Shown here: piece after piece, positions 27,139 through 35,849 of the stretch
How positions within the stretch are numbered: position 1 is the stretch's first letter
Layout of the letters: each line of letters starts with the position of its first letter
Source: an uncultured Flavobacteriales bacterium
GTDB lineage: Bacteria > Bacteroidota > Bacteroidia > Flavobacteriales_D > CAJJDF01
Length of the DNA stretch: 43,173 nt
NCBI GenBank assembly: GCA_905182785.1
Contig: CAJJDF010000009.1
Location: forward strand, 1 to 43,173
Direction: 5' to 3'
The notes under the pieces: generated by a model
The model's database searches: none
What the model was told of the DNA's origin: nothing
What the model saw: the letters and a program-made list of their open reading frames with translations, nothing else
Translations under genes and position numbers: made by a program

Positions 27139-30100
27139 ATGAAAGAACAGCAACATATTTTACTCAAAAAACTGGATGAATTCGTTCGTAAGTATTATAA
27201 AAACAAACTCGTAAAAGGTTTGATTTATACGTTCACTATTGTGTTCTTGTTTTTTATTTCTTTGGTTGTTTTAGAATATTTTGGAAACTTTGGTTCCAAA
27301 GCTAGGACGGGTTTATTTTTTGCATTTTTAGGTGTTGCACTTGTTACTTTTGTTAATTACATAACTATTCCATTGGTAAGGTTGTTCAAACTAGGAAAGT
27401 TTATTGATTACGAAACGGCTGCACAAATTATTGGAACACATTTTGAATCAGTAAAAGATAAATTGCTGAATACTTTACAGCTGATTAAAAATAATGAAAA
27501 TACGGATAGTGACCTTGTAGAAGCCGGTATCAATCAAAAAATAAATGAATTAAAGCCTGTCCCTTTTGCAAAAGCGATTGATCTTTCAAAGAACAAAAAG
27601 TACTTGAAATATGCTGCAATTCCTTTGTTCTTATTTTTTGTAATCCTGTTTATGAACGCTAGTATCATAAAGGATGGGACAAAGAGGTTTGTAAATTATA
27701 GGCAAGAATTTGCACCAGAAGCTCCTTTTGTTTTTCAAGTTATGAATGAAAACATGCAGGTAGTCGAGAATGAGGATTTTAATCTTTTAGTGAAATTAAT
27801 TGGGCTAGAACTTCCGAACGAAGTAGTCTTAAAAGTAAAAAACAACTCGATAAAACTGCGTAAGAAAAGTAAATCTGAATTTGAATATACTTTTAAAAAC
27901 ATTCAAGAAAAGAAAGTGTTTAGTCTTGAGGCGGCTGGATTTTCTTCTATTCCTTATGAAATAACTCCTATTATAAAACCCGTAATTATGGGGTATAAAG
28001 TGGAGGTAGATTATCCTTCTTATACTCGTTTATCAGATGTAACTTTAGAGAGTGTGAATAGCCTTTCTGTTCCTCAAGGGACAAGATTAAAATGGGTATT
28101 CAAAACCAAAAACACTTCTCAAATTAATTTTTCGGAAAAAGGAAAAGTTATTCAATTAAATGAGTTTGCTAAAAACCGCTTTAGCACTGAAAAAGTGGTA
28201 AGAAAAAACGCTTCTTTTATACTTAGTGTTGCTAATAAATTTATGAAAAACAGGGATTCTATTGTTTTTGACATCTCAACCTCTTTGGATCAAAACCCGT
28301 CCATATTTGCTGATTCTAAAGCCGACAGTTTAAATGAAAATTTACTCTATTTCACGGGTAAGATTAGTGATGATTATGGGTTTTCTAATTTTGTTTTTAA
28401 ATATAGAAAGTTTAAAAATGATTCAATAGAAAGTAGGGGTAAATTTACGGCTAAAGCTGTTGGTTTTAATAGTTTTTATAATCAATCTCAATTTTACTAT
28501 CTGTGGGATGTGGATGAGGTAAATTTGAAATTAGGCGAGTCTTTGGAGTATTATTTTGAAGTGTGGGATAACGACAGGGTGAATGGGGCGAAATCGGCAA
28601 GAACTCAATTAATAAAAATAAAGGCACCAACCAAAGAAGAGCTGGAAAAGAACCAAGAGGAGAAGGGTGAATCGATTAAAGATAAGCTTGAGAAAAATAT
28701 TAAAGATGCTGAGAAATTACGTCAAGAAATAAAGAAAATGACAGAGTCCATTCTGAATAAAAAGAACATGGATTGGCAGGACAAGAAGAAGATGAAAGAA
28801 TTACTGTCTAAACAAAAACAGCTAAACGAACAGAACAAAGATATCCGAAAAAAAACTCAAGAAAAAAACAAAGAAGAACAAAGGTTTAGTGAGCCAAACG
28901 AAGCGCTTATAAAGAAGCAAGAAAAGCTTGATAAATTAATGGCTGAGTTAAAGAATGAAGAGCTGGAAAAGTTGATGGAGAAGATAGAAAAAATGATGGA
29001 GAAGATAGACAAATCTAAACTTCAAAAATCATTGGAAGAAATGGATAAAGAAAACTTAGACATGAAAAAAGAGATGGAAAGAACTCTTGAAATGTTTAAG
29101 CAGATGGAAATGGATGAAAAGTTAGATGAATTTGCAGAGGAAATGGAAAAACTTGCAGAGAAACAGGAAGAATTGGCTGAAAAGAAAGAAGAAGAAAACA
29201 CATCTGAAGAACAAGAAAAACTGAACGAAGAGTTTAAAAAAGCTGAAGAAAAACTAGATGAATTAAAAGAAAAGAACGAAGGTCTTGATAAGAAAAAGGA
29301 TCTAAACGAAATTGAAGAGGAAAAGGAGGGGGCTAAAGACGACATGGAGGAGAGTAAAGAAAGTTTGGATAAAAACGAAAAGCAAGGTGCTCAGAAAAGC
29401 CAAAAAGGGGCAGCAAAAAAAATGAAAAGTGCTGCAGCAAAAGCTAAAAGTATGAAAAGTAGCAGTGCTGAAAGTGCTGAAGAAAACATGGAAGATTTAC
29501 GTGCTTTGTTAGAAAACTTAATTGCTCTTTCTTTTGACCAGGAAGAGGTTTTATCTGATTTGAAAGTAACAAATACTAATGACCCTAATTATGTAAGGCT
29601 TGGTCAAAAACAGGTTAAGCTAAAAGATGACGCTAAAATGATTGAGGATTCTTTATTTGCTTTAAGCAAAAGAATAGAACAGATTGCGCCTATTGTAAAT
29701 AAAGAAATGAATAAAATAAATGATGGAATAAAACAATCATTGAGGGATATTGGAGAAAGAAGTACAAACAGAGCAACTCAAAACCAACAATTGGCTATGA
29801 CTTCTATTAATAACTTAGCATTATTACTGGATGAGGCTTTGAAAGAAATGCAAAAACAAGCATCTGAAGAAAAAAAACCAGGTAGCGGAGAATGTAACAA
29901 CCCTGGAGGTAGCAAACCTAAACCTGGAATTCTTCCTGGAATAAAAAAGGCAAAAGGAGAGGCAGGAAAGGCTTTAGGTAAATTGAAAAGTAAACTTGGG
30001 GAAAAAGGAAAGGCATCTGAAGGGGAAGGTAAAAACAGTAAGGAGTTGGCAAGAATGGCAGCAGAGCAATCTATGTTAAGAAAAGCATTGGATGAAATGA

Positions 30101-30456
30101 GCCAAGAGCTTAATAAAGACGGAAGTGGGCTTGGGAATGAATTAAAGAAAATAGAAATAGAAATAGAAAAAGTTGAAGAGGATATTATTAATGATAACAT
30201 TACTAATCAAACAATTACAAGACAAAAAGAGATCTTAACTAGGCTTTTAAAGTCAGAAAAAGCAATTCGAGAAAGAGAGTTTGATGAAAAAAGAGAGTCT
30301 AGTTCAGTAAAAACACTTAGATTTAGTAACCCAAATGAATTTTTGGAGTATAATAGAAGAAAAGAGATGGAATTAGAGCAATTAAAGACTATTCCACCCT
30401 CCTTAATTCCTTATTATAAAAATAGAGTGAATGATTACTTTAATCAAAGCAATTGA
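27139..30456 (+). CDS. DUF4175 family membrane-anchored coiled-coil protein
   Basis: 1105 residues. The N-terminal part has three membrane segments (about 22-45, 52-75 and 152-172). An extracytoplasmic beta-rich part follows (about 175-510), then a long Lys/Glu-rich coiled coil (about 512-770), a Ser/Ala/Lys stretch, and a C-terminal region with NNPGGSKPKPGILPGI (about 920-935). This is the layout of the DUF4175 family, recurrent in Bacteroidota and of unknown function. It heads the row with an RsbW-like ATPase, ybeY and mnmG; its stop lies 1 bp before the ATPase start, so it is co-transcribed with translation genes. Extensive charged repeats make the middle part hard to align. Confidence 0.85.
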   Translation: MKEQQHILLKKLDEFVRKYYKNKLVKGLIYTFTIVFLFFISLVVLEYFGNFGSKARTGLFFAFLGVALVTFVNYITIPLVRLFKLGKFIDYETAAQIIGTHFESVKDKLLNTLQLIKNNENTDSDLVEAGINQKINELKPVPFAKAIDLSKNKKYLKYAAIPLFLFFVILFMNASIIKDGTKRFVNYRQEFAPEAPFVFQVMNENMQVVENEDFNLLVKLIGLELPNEVVLKVKNNSIKLRKKSKSEFEYTFKNIQEKKVFSLEAAGFSSIPYEITPIIKPVIMGYKVEVDYPSYTRLSDVTLESVNSLSVPQGTRLKWVFKTKNTSQINFSEKGKVIQLNEFAKNRFSTEKVVRKNASFILSVANKFMKNRDSIVFDISTSLDQNPSIFADSKADSLNENLLYFTGKISDDYGFSNFVFKYRKFKNDSIESRGKFTAKAVGFNSFYNQSQFYYLWDVDEVNLKLGESLEYYFEVWDNDRVNGAKSARTQLIKIKAPTKEELEKNQEEKGESIKDKLEKNIKDAEKLRQEIKKMTESILNKKNMDWQDKKKMKELLSKQKQLNEQNKDIRKKTQEKNKEEQRFSEPNEALIKKQEKLDKLMAELKNEELEKLMEKIEKMMEKIDKSKLQKSLEEMDKENLDMKKEMERTLEMFKQMEMDEKLDEFAEEMEKLAEKQEELAEKKEEENTSEEQEKLNEEFKKAEEKLDELKEKNEGLDKKKDLNEIEEEKEGAKDDMEESKESLDKNEKQGAQKSQKGAAKKMKSAAAKAKSMKSSSAESAEENMEDLRALLENLIALSFDQEEVLSDLKVTNTNDPNYVRLGQKQVKLKDDAKMIEDSLFALSKRIEQIAPIVNKEMNKINDGIKQSLRDIGERSTNRATQNQQLAMTSINNLALLLDEALKEMQKQASEEKKPGSGECNNPGGSKPKPGILPGIKKAKGEAGKALGKLKSKLGEKGKASEGEGKNSKELARMAAEQSMLRKALDEMSQELNKDGSGLGNELKKIEIEIEKVEEDIINDNITNQTITRQKEILTRLLKSEKAIREREFDEKRESSSVKTLRFSNPNEFLEYNRRKEMELEQLKTIPPSLIPYYKNRVNDYFNQSN

Positions 30457-30457
30457 A

Positions 30458-30874
30458 ATGGATAACACACTAATAAAAAATACAATAATTCTTGATTCAA
30501 ATCAAGAAAGCATAAATAAAGTAACAAGTTACATTGATTCTATTTATAGCTCTTCTAAAAATGACATAAGTGATACTTATGGAAATGTAATTATTGCAAT
30601 AACAGAAGCGGTAAATAATGCTGTAAATCACGGAAACAAAGCAGATTCTACTAAAAAAGTAACAATCTCCTGTAAAAAAACAGATGAAAAACTTTATTTT
30701 ACCGTAGAAGATGAAGGAGATGGTTTTGATTATGAAAATGTTCCTGACCCAACAGATCCTGAAAATTTACATAAATTAAATGGGAGGGGAATTTTTCTAA
30801 TGAAAAATTTAGTAGATGAAATTTACTTTCATGAAGAAGGAAGAGAAATTGAATTAATATTCAAAATAACATAA
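30458..30874 (+). CDS. RsbW-like ATP-binding protein (histidine-kinase-like ATPase fold)
   Basis: 138 residues from the ATG at 30458, which lies 1 bp after the DUF4175 stop. An alternative ATG at 30431 would add nine residues and overlap DUF4175 by 26 bp; I prefer 30458 because MDNTLIKNTIILDS is a natural family start. The GHKL ATPase boxes are clear: N box AITEAVNNAVNHGNK (about 50-64), G1 VEDEGDGFDYENVPDP (about 87-102) and G2 LNGRGIFLMKNLVDE (about 111-125). Members include anti-sigma kinases (RsbW, SpoIIAB), but in Bacteroidota stand-alone copies have no proven partner, and none is adjacent. Confidence 0.88.
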   Translation: MDNTLIKNTIILDSNQESINKVTSYIDSIYSSSKNDISDTYGNVIIAITEAVNNAVNHGNKADSTKKVTISCKKTDEKLYFTVEDEGDGFDYENVPDPTDPENLHKLNGRGIFLMKNLVDEIYFHEEGREIELIFKIT

Positions 30875-30875
30875 C

Positions 30876-31295
30876 TTGGAAAATATTTCTTTTTTCTCAG
30901 AAGATATTGATTTTCAAATCAATAATATTGAAAACAACACCAGCTGGATTAACTCCATCATTTCTAATTACTCGAAAATCTCTGGGGAATTAACGTATAT
31001 TTTCTGTTCAGATGACTATCTATTAAAGCTAAATATTGAACATTTAAATCACGATACACTTACCGACATTATCACATTTGATTATACTAAAACTGGTATA
31101 ATATCTGGAGATATATTCATTAGTATAGACAGAGTGACTGAAAATGCAAAGTCATTTCTAGTTCCCTTTCAGGAAGAATTGAACCGAGTTATGGCACATG
31201 GGGTCCTTCATTTAATTGGATTTAAAGATAAAACCTCGAAAGAAAAAAAGAAAATGAAGGAAGCAGAAAATCTTGCCTTAGAAAATCTAAAATAA
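30876..31295 (+). CDS. ybeY: Endoribonuclease YbeY (rRNA maturation)
   Basis: 139 residues starting with TTG at 30876, directly after the ATPase stop with a 1-bp gap; no ATG lies nearby in frame. The UPF0054 metal site reads HGVLHLIGFKD (about 108-118): two His, and Asp in the third ligand position where E. coli has His (HGxLHLxGYDH). I recall that substitution as usual in Bacteroidota. The upstream segment LTDIITFDYTKTGIISGDIFIS also fits the family. The enzyme takes part in 16S rRNA 3' maturation and ribosome quality control. Third gene of the row DUF4175, ATPase, ybeY, mnmG. Confidence 0.93.
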   Translation: MENISFFSEDIDFQINNIENNTSWINSIISNYSKISGELTYIFCSDDYLLKLNIEHLNHDTLTDIITFDYTKTGIISGDIFISIDRVTENAKSFLVPFQEELNRVMAHGVLHLIGFKDKTSKEKKKMKEAENLALENLK

Positions 31296-31334
31296 CGCAA
31301 GCAACAGAATTAAACTACTAACGACTTTATTGAG

Positions 31335-31359
31335 TATCTTTGTACAAAATACAAAGATA
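31335..31359 (+). promoter_or_regulatory. Palindrome with -7 element at the mnmG start
   Basis: TATCTTTGTA (31335-31344), loop CAAAA, and TACAAAGATA (31350-31359) form a perfect 10-bp inverted repeat whose last base is the A of the mnmG ATG. The left arm contains TATCTTTG (TAnnTTTG). It could be an internal promoter covered by an operator, or a start-codon-proximal RNA hairpin. There is no TTG at -33. Confidence 0.4.
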
Positions 31360-33233
31360 TGCATCAAAAATATGACTTAATTGTAATAGGAGGAGGGCAC
31401 GCAGGGTGTGAAGCTGCTGCTGCTGCTGCGAACTTAGGCTCGTCCGTATTACTTATTACAATGAATATGGAGACAATTGCGCAAATGTCTTGTAATCCTG
31501 CTATGGGAGGAATTGCAAAAGGACAAATTGTGCGTGAGATTGATGCGTTAGGCGGATATTCAGGGATAATTACAGATAAAACAGCTATACAGTTCAAGTT
31601 GTTGAATAAATCTAAAGGGCCTGCCATGTGGAGTCCTAGAGCACAAAGTGATCGAAAAAGATTTGCCGAAGAATGGAGAATGGCACTAGAAAACACACCA
31701 AATGTAGATTTCTGGCAAGATACTGTTACAGACTTAATTATTAAGAATAATAAAATTGAAGGAGTAATGACGGGGTTAGGAATATCAATATATTCTCATT
31801 CTGTTGTTGTAACAGCAGGAACTTTTTTGAATGGAAAAATTCACTTAGGAGAAAAACAATTTGGAGGAGGTAGGGCAGGGGAAAAAGCCTCTACTGGAAT
31901 TACAGAACGATTAGTTTCTTTAGGATTTGAAAGTGGCAGAATGAAAACAGGAACTCCGCCAAGAGTAGATGGAAGATCCTTGAATTTTGCTAAAATGGAA
32001 GAGCAACCTGGAGATCTAAATCCAGGAAAATTTTCTTTTTCTACGGAAACTAGCCCTTTAAAAAAACAAAGAAGTTGCCACATTACATATACTAATCCAG
32101 CTGTACATGATGTTTTAAGAACAGGATTTGAAAAATCTCCTCTTTTCAATGGGAGGATTATTGGCTCTGGGCCAAGATATTGTCCATCTATTGAAGATAA
32201 ATTAGATCGTTTTGCTGAGAGGAATAGGCACCAAATTTTTGTAGAGCCAGAAGGATGGAGCACTTGTGAAATTTATGTAAACGGATTCTCTAGCTCTTTG
32301 CCAGAAGACGTTCAATTTAATGCTATGAGATTAATTCCTGGTTTTGAAAATGTGAAGATGTTTAGGCCTGGTTATGCAATAGAATATGACTACTTCCAGC
32401 CCACACAACTGAACTATACTTTAGAAACTAAATTAGTTGAAAATCTATATTTTGCCGGCCAAATAAATGGCACAACAGGTTACGAAGAGGCTGCTTGCCA
32501 AGGCTTAATGGCAGGAATAAACTCACACAACAAGAAATACGAAAAAGAGCCCTTTGTTTTGTCAAGAGCAGAATCTTACATTGGTGTTCTGATTGATGAT
32601 TTAATAACAAAAGGAACGGACGAGCCCTATAGAATGTTTACTTCTAGAGCTGAGTACCGCTTACTTTTAAGGCAAGATAATGCTGACATCAGGCTAACAG
32701 AAAAAGGATATAAACTTGGCTTAGCTTCTCAAAAAAGAATGGATAGGATAGAGGAGAAAATTAACGAAACGAACTCTCTTATGAAATTATTAAGAGAAAC
32801 AAGCGTAGACCACAATTTAATTAATCCAATTTTGGAAAGAAAAAAAAGCTCGCCAATTTCTCAAAAAATGAAGTTTGACAAAATAATTAGCAGACCAAAT
32901 ATTTCGGTGAAAGAAGTAATTACTACCTCAGACACAATTACAGATAAGGTTAATTCTCTTTCTGGGCTAAAAGAAGAGGTGGTAGAGCAGGCTGAGGTTC
33001 AGATAAAGTATGAGGGCTATATTGCTAAGGAGCAAAACGTAGCCGAAAAGCTTATCAGGCTAGAGGGGACTAAAATACCTTCAGACCTTAACTATTCAAA
33101 ACTAAGCTCTCTTTCTACAGAAAGTAAAGAAAAGCTTAGCAATGTTTCTCCAAAAACGATTGGCCAAGCTTCTAGAATTTCAGGAATAAAACCTTCAGAC
33201 ATTAATATCTTATTAATTTATTTAGGGCGCTAA
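31359..33233 (+). CDS. mnmG: tRNA uridine-5-carboxymethylaminomethyl synthesis enzyme MnmG (GidA)
   Basis: 624 residues, full length. With MnmE it modifies U34 of tRNAs reading NNA/NNG codons, using FAD, NADH and methylene-tetrahydrofolate. FAD site VIGGGHAGCEAAAAAANLG (about 9-27); family signatures SCNPAMGGIAKGQIVREIDA (about 46-65), TGTPPRVDGRS (about 195-205), GPRYCPSIEDK (about 269-279) and the second FAD segment FAGQINGTTGYEEAACQGL (about 365-383). The C-terminal helical MnmE-binding domain is complete. Classic position near parS: two parS-like sites lie just past the stop codon. Confidence 0.97.
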   Translation: MHQKYDLIVIGGGHAGCEAAAAAANLGSSVLLITMNMETIAQMSCNPAMGGIAKGQIVREIDALGGYSGIITDKTAIQFKLLNKSKGPAMWSPRAQSDRKRFAEEWRMALENTPNVDFWQDTVTDLIIKNNKIEGVMTGLGISIYSHSVVVTAGTFLNGKIHLGEKQFGGGRAGEKASTGITERLVSLGFESGRMKTGTPPRVDGRSLNFAKMEEQPGDLNPGKFSFSTETSPLKKQRSCHITYTNPAVHDVLRTGFEKSPLFNGRIIGSGPRYCPSIEDKLDRFAERNRHQIFVEPEGWSTCEIYVNGFSSSLPEDVQFNAMRLIPGFENVKMFRPGYAIEYDYFQPTQLNYTLETKLVENLYFAGQINGTTGYEEAACQGLMAGINSHNKKYEKEPFVLSRAESYIGVLIDDLITKGTDEPYRMFTSRAEYRLLLRQDNADIRLTEKGYKLGLASQKRMDRIEEKINETNSLMKLLRETSVDHNLINPILERKKSSPISQKMKFDKIISRPNISVKEVITTSDTITDKVNSLSGLKEEVVEQAEVQIKYEGYIAKEQNVAEKLIRLEGTKIPSDLNYSKLSSLSTESKEKLSNVSPKTIGQASRISGIKPSDINILLIYLGR

Positions 33234-33239
33234 TGTATT

Positions 33240-33255
33240 TGTTCCACGTGAAACT
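33240..33255 (+). other. parS-like site 1
   Basis: TGTTCCACGTGAAACT differs at two positions from the bacterial ParB-binding consensus TGTTTCACGTGAAACA and keeps the central CACGTG. It starts 7 bp after the mnmG stop codon, and gidA/mnmG is a classic parS neighbourhood. Binding by ParB is inferred. Confidence 0.75.
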
Positions 33256-33261
33256 TTTTAC

Positions 33262-33308
33262 AAACCCTCTTTTTTGTTTCACGTGGAACATAAAAGAGGG
33301 TTTTTCTT
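33262..33308 (+). terminator. Rho-independent terminator of mnmG with a parS-like loop
   Basis: AAACCCTCTTTT (33262-33273) pairs perfectly with AAAAGAGGGTTT (33292-33303), followed by a T-rich run (TTTTTCTTT overlapping the stem end). The 18-nt loop contains parS-like site 2. Position just after mnmG fits the end of that operon. Confidence 0.75.
33275..33290 (+). other. parS-like site 2
   Basis: TGTTTCACGTGGAACA has one mismatch to the ParB-binding consensus. It is the reverse complement of site 1 at 15 of 16 positions, with 19 bp between the two. Confidence 0.8.
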
Positions 33309-33563
33309 TATAAAGTAATAACAATATTTTGTTTTTTTGGTTAATGTGTTGCTATATAGTTGTTTATATGCTAGGCGGGGAGAAAATAAATAGCTCGTTT
33401 AAAAAAGGTTCTCCTTTTTTAGGGTAAAGAAGCTTTAGCTGAGTTAAAAGTCGCTTAAATAGGCTGGTTTTTAGTTTGGTCAGCTTTGAAAAGCATAGCT
33501 TACTTCTGATTCGTTTTATTTCTTTAAACTCTGAAAAGTTCGCAATATATTAAACTTATTTTT

Positions 33564-35816
33564 TTATTTGGATGAATTATCTCGCCTTCTTTTTCTATTT
33601 TTAAAAAATAAAAATAATGGAGTGAGGATAATAAGACTCATTATAGAAAAAAAACAAGTAAGAATAATGTTGTTGTTTTTATTACTTTCGGCTTGTTTTA
33701 AATTCATTTTATTTATTGTGCTCTGGTTTGTAGGAGTCCAATTGTGTTTAATTGTTGTGTTTACTAATTCAATTATATTTGAGTTATTTAATAGCGTTTC
33801 GTCTAAATAAACATAGTCTATAAACTCTTCTTCTGAAGAATATAACTCAATTTTATTTCTCTTTTTAATTTTAAAAAGTCCGAATTGAGAGTTTAATATT
33901 TCATTATTGCTTTGTGTCGTATCTTTAAAAAAAGTATAATAAGAGTGCGCTTGAATTAATGTATTCTCTTTAATTATAGTTTTCTTGTCGCCATTTATAA
34001 AAACCCAATTAGAAATATTAACGACAGAATCCGTTGCGTTAAATATTTCCAAATAGCTTGATAATAGGTTGTCCTTATAGCCAACTTCATTAATGAAAAT
34101 TTGATTTCTATATTTACTATTTCCTTTTTTTATAAAAAAAGCCGAAACCACGGTGTTGTTTTTTAAGCGTATTTTATCCGTTATGTTTATTGTATCATTT
34201 GACCAATGTGAAAATTCATAACCGAATTTTGGTTCGGCATTTAGCTTATAATTAATAGTGCTAAAATAGGTTCCAGTAAAACCAGAATCAACTTGGTAGC
34301 TATCAAAAAAAACAGATCCTTGATTTGAATTATGATTAAACTGAATAATAAAAGAGGAGTCTAGTTGAAATTTCTCTTTTAAAAAAGAAAATAAATAACC
34401 GGGTCTTCTTTCGGCAAAATCAATTATATAATTAACGTTATTTTCCCAGCCTGTTGGCTTTCTTTTCCATTTTCTAAAATGATAAGGGATCTCTGGCTTT
34501 AAATTGTTTGCTATTGCATTAATGTGGTTAACCACATTATCTGGTTTAAAAGTAGTGTTTAGGTAATGTGTGAATTTTTGAATATACCTTTTTTTTATTG
34601 ATTCGTTTTTTAATAATTTTCTGATTATCAGAGAAGACCAAGAAGGAAAAGGCCATAATTCTGAGCTGTATTCGGTAAATCTTATAAGCGTATTTTCCTC
34701 GACTCCATTCGTTTTTCTAAGGCCAAAACCAAAATCTGTATCGAACAAAATCCATCTCCATTTTGCTCCATATTTTCTTTCTCTCCAATATCTTATATTT
34801 CCTCCAGCGTCAATATTACTTATGTAAACCTGAGCAATATTGTAGTCTAAATAGTTGTCTATATCTATTAGTTTAGACAACTTAACCACATTAGAATCTT
34901 GTTTTAAATCAGATTTTTTAATGAATTTTAAAATTCTATTATAATTCAACCTTCCGTAATGTTGCACATCACTTCTGTGCTTCATAATTGCAATACTATC
35001 TTTATCTAATTTAAAGTGTTGCTTTATAAAGTGTTCGTTTATTTTTTCGCGAATATGGTAAATTCCCCAATAGTCTCCGTTCAGATAAACAATACACGAA
35101 CGATAGGCTTGTGTTTCAATATTAAAATTCTTAACCAAGCTAGTCATCATTATATCTCTAAAATGAGTACTACAAAAGTCAGAACCAGAATTTCTTAATA
35201 CAACTGATTTATATTTTTTAAACGGTAAATCCGGAAATAAAGGGTATTTAATTTTCTCTTTTCCGTATTTCTTTCTTGCATGAAGAGAAAAGGATTTTTG
35301 TGGCAACATAGCACTAAATTGTCCAAATATTTTAATTCCTAATTTTTGATTAAACCCTACTTTGTTGTTAGTATCAATAAACTCTAAATAAGCTGTTCTT
35401 TCCCAGTTTTTATGAAAGTTTGCTCCTTTATAGGGTGAGATTTTTGATGCATTTAGCCCTTTAACATATATGCCTTTTAAGGAGTCATAAAGATCTGAGG
35501 GTTTAACTGTTATACATATAATTGGTAAGTTTATTTTACGTCCTGGAAATAGAAAGTTCCTTGTATATCCTATTAAGGTATTTCTATTTTTAACTCTTAT
35601 TGTTGTTGATTTTTTTAGAGGTATTGGTTCTTTATATTCTATACTTGGATAATCTCCATTCTTAGAATAATAGATTTTATCCTTATTTAGGTTTGAAATA
35701 TTTAATAAAATAGAATCGCTATAAACTCCTGAAGTGTGTGAAAATATAATAGTATCCTTATTACTCTGAGAAATAGAATAACTGGTTACTATTAAGAAAC
35801 AGAACAGTAGTTTCAT
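33564..35816 (-). CDS. CotH kinase family surface protein with chitobiase-like, repeat and lamin-tail domains
   Basis: 750 residues. Signal peptide (about 1-17, ending SISQ); chitobiase/hexosaminidase C-terminal-like domain (about 22-90; SGVYSDSILLNISN, IYYSKNGDYPS); CotH domain (about 100-470) with WRWILFDTDFGFGLRK (about 355-370) carrying the kinase-like Asp residues; a divergent InlB-type repeat (about 490-565; GYEFSHWSND); a lamin-tail domain (about 570-690; INEVGYKDNLLSSYLEIFNA and ISNWVF). Near the C-terminus are a hydrophobic segment (about 717-737) and a basic tail KNRKRRRDNSSK. CotH proteins are known as secretory or spore-coat protein kinases; substrate unknown here. No type IX sorting domain is seen. 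Last in the row rpiB, M28 peptidase, CotH (33-bp gap). Confidence 0.85.
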   Translation of the reverse strand: MKLLFCFLIVTSYSISQSNKDTIIFSHTSGVYSDSILLNISNLNKDKIYYSKNGDYPSIEYKEPIPLKKSTTIRVKNRNTLIGYTRNFLFPGRKINLPIICITVKPSDLYDSLKGIYVKGLNASKISPYKGANFHKNWERTAYLEFIDTNNKVGFNQKLGIKIFGQFSAMLPQKSFSLHARKKYGKEKIKYPLFPDLPFKKYKSVVLRNSGSDFCSTHFRDIMMTSLVKNFNIETQAYRSCIVYLNGDYWGIYHIREKINEHFIKQHFKLDKDSIAIMKHRSDVQHYGRLNYNRILKFIKKSDLKQDSNVVKLSKLIDIDNYLDYNIAQVYISNIDAGGNIRYWRERKYGAKWRWILFDTDFGFGLRKTNGVEENTLIRFTEYSSELWPFPSWSSLIIRKLLKNESIKKRYIQKFTHYLNTTFKPDNVVNHINAIANNLKPEIPYHFRKWKRKPTGWENNVNYIIDFAERRPGYLFSFLKEKFQLDSSFIIQFNHNSNQGSVFFDSYQVDSGFTGTYFSTINYKLNAEPKFGYEFSHWSNDTINITDKIRLKNNTVVSAFFIKKGNSKYRNQIFINEVGYKDNLLSSYLEIFNATDSVVNISNWVFINGDKKTIIKENTLIQAHSYYTFFKDTTQSNNEILNSQFGLFKIKKRNKIELYSSEEEFIDYVYLDETLLNNSNIIELVNTTIKHNWTPTNQSTINKMNLKQAESNKNNNIILTCFFSIMSLIILTPLFLFFKNRKRRRDNSSK

Positions 35817-35849
35817 TTTAATTAAATTATATCATGTTTTGATTACAAA

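Larger units (their letters stand above)
33234..33563. other. 330-bp stretch downstream of mnmG
   Basis: Contains two parS-like sites, the mnmG terminator, and a further short hairpin AAAAAAGG-TTCT-CCTTTTTT (33401-33420) that could end transcription from either side. The remaining 140 bp show nothing recognisable. Confidence 0.6.

Noticed and set aside
29022-30200. Minus-strand Ser/Phe-rich open frames opposite the DUF4175 gene
   Set aside because: They mirror the Lys/Glu coiled coil (GAA/AAA codons read as TTC/TTT) and lack any protein-like pattern.
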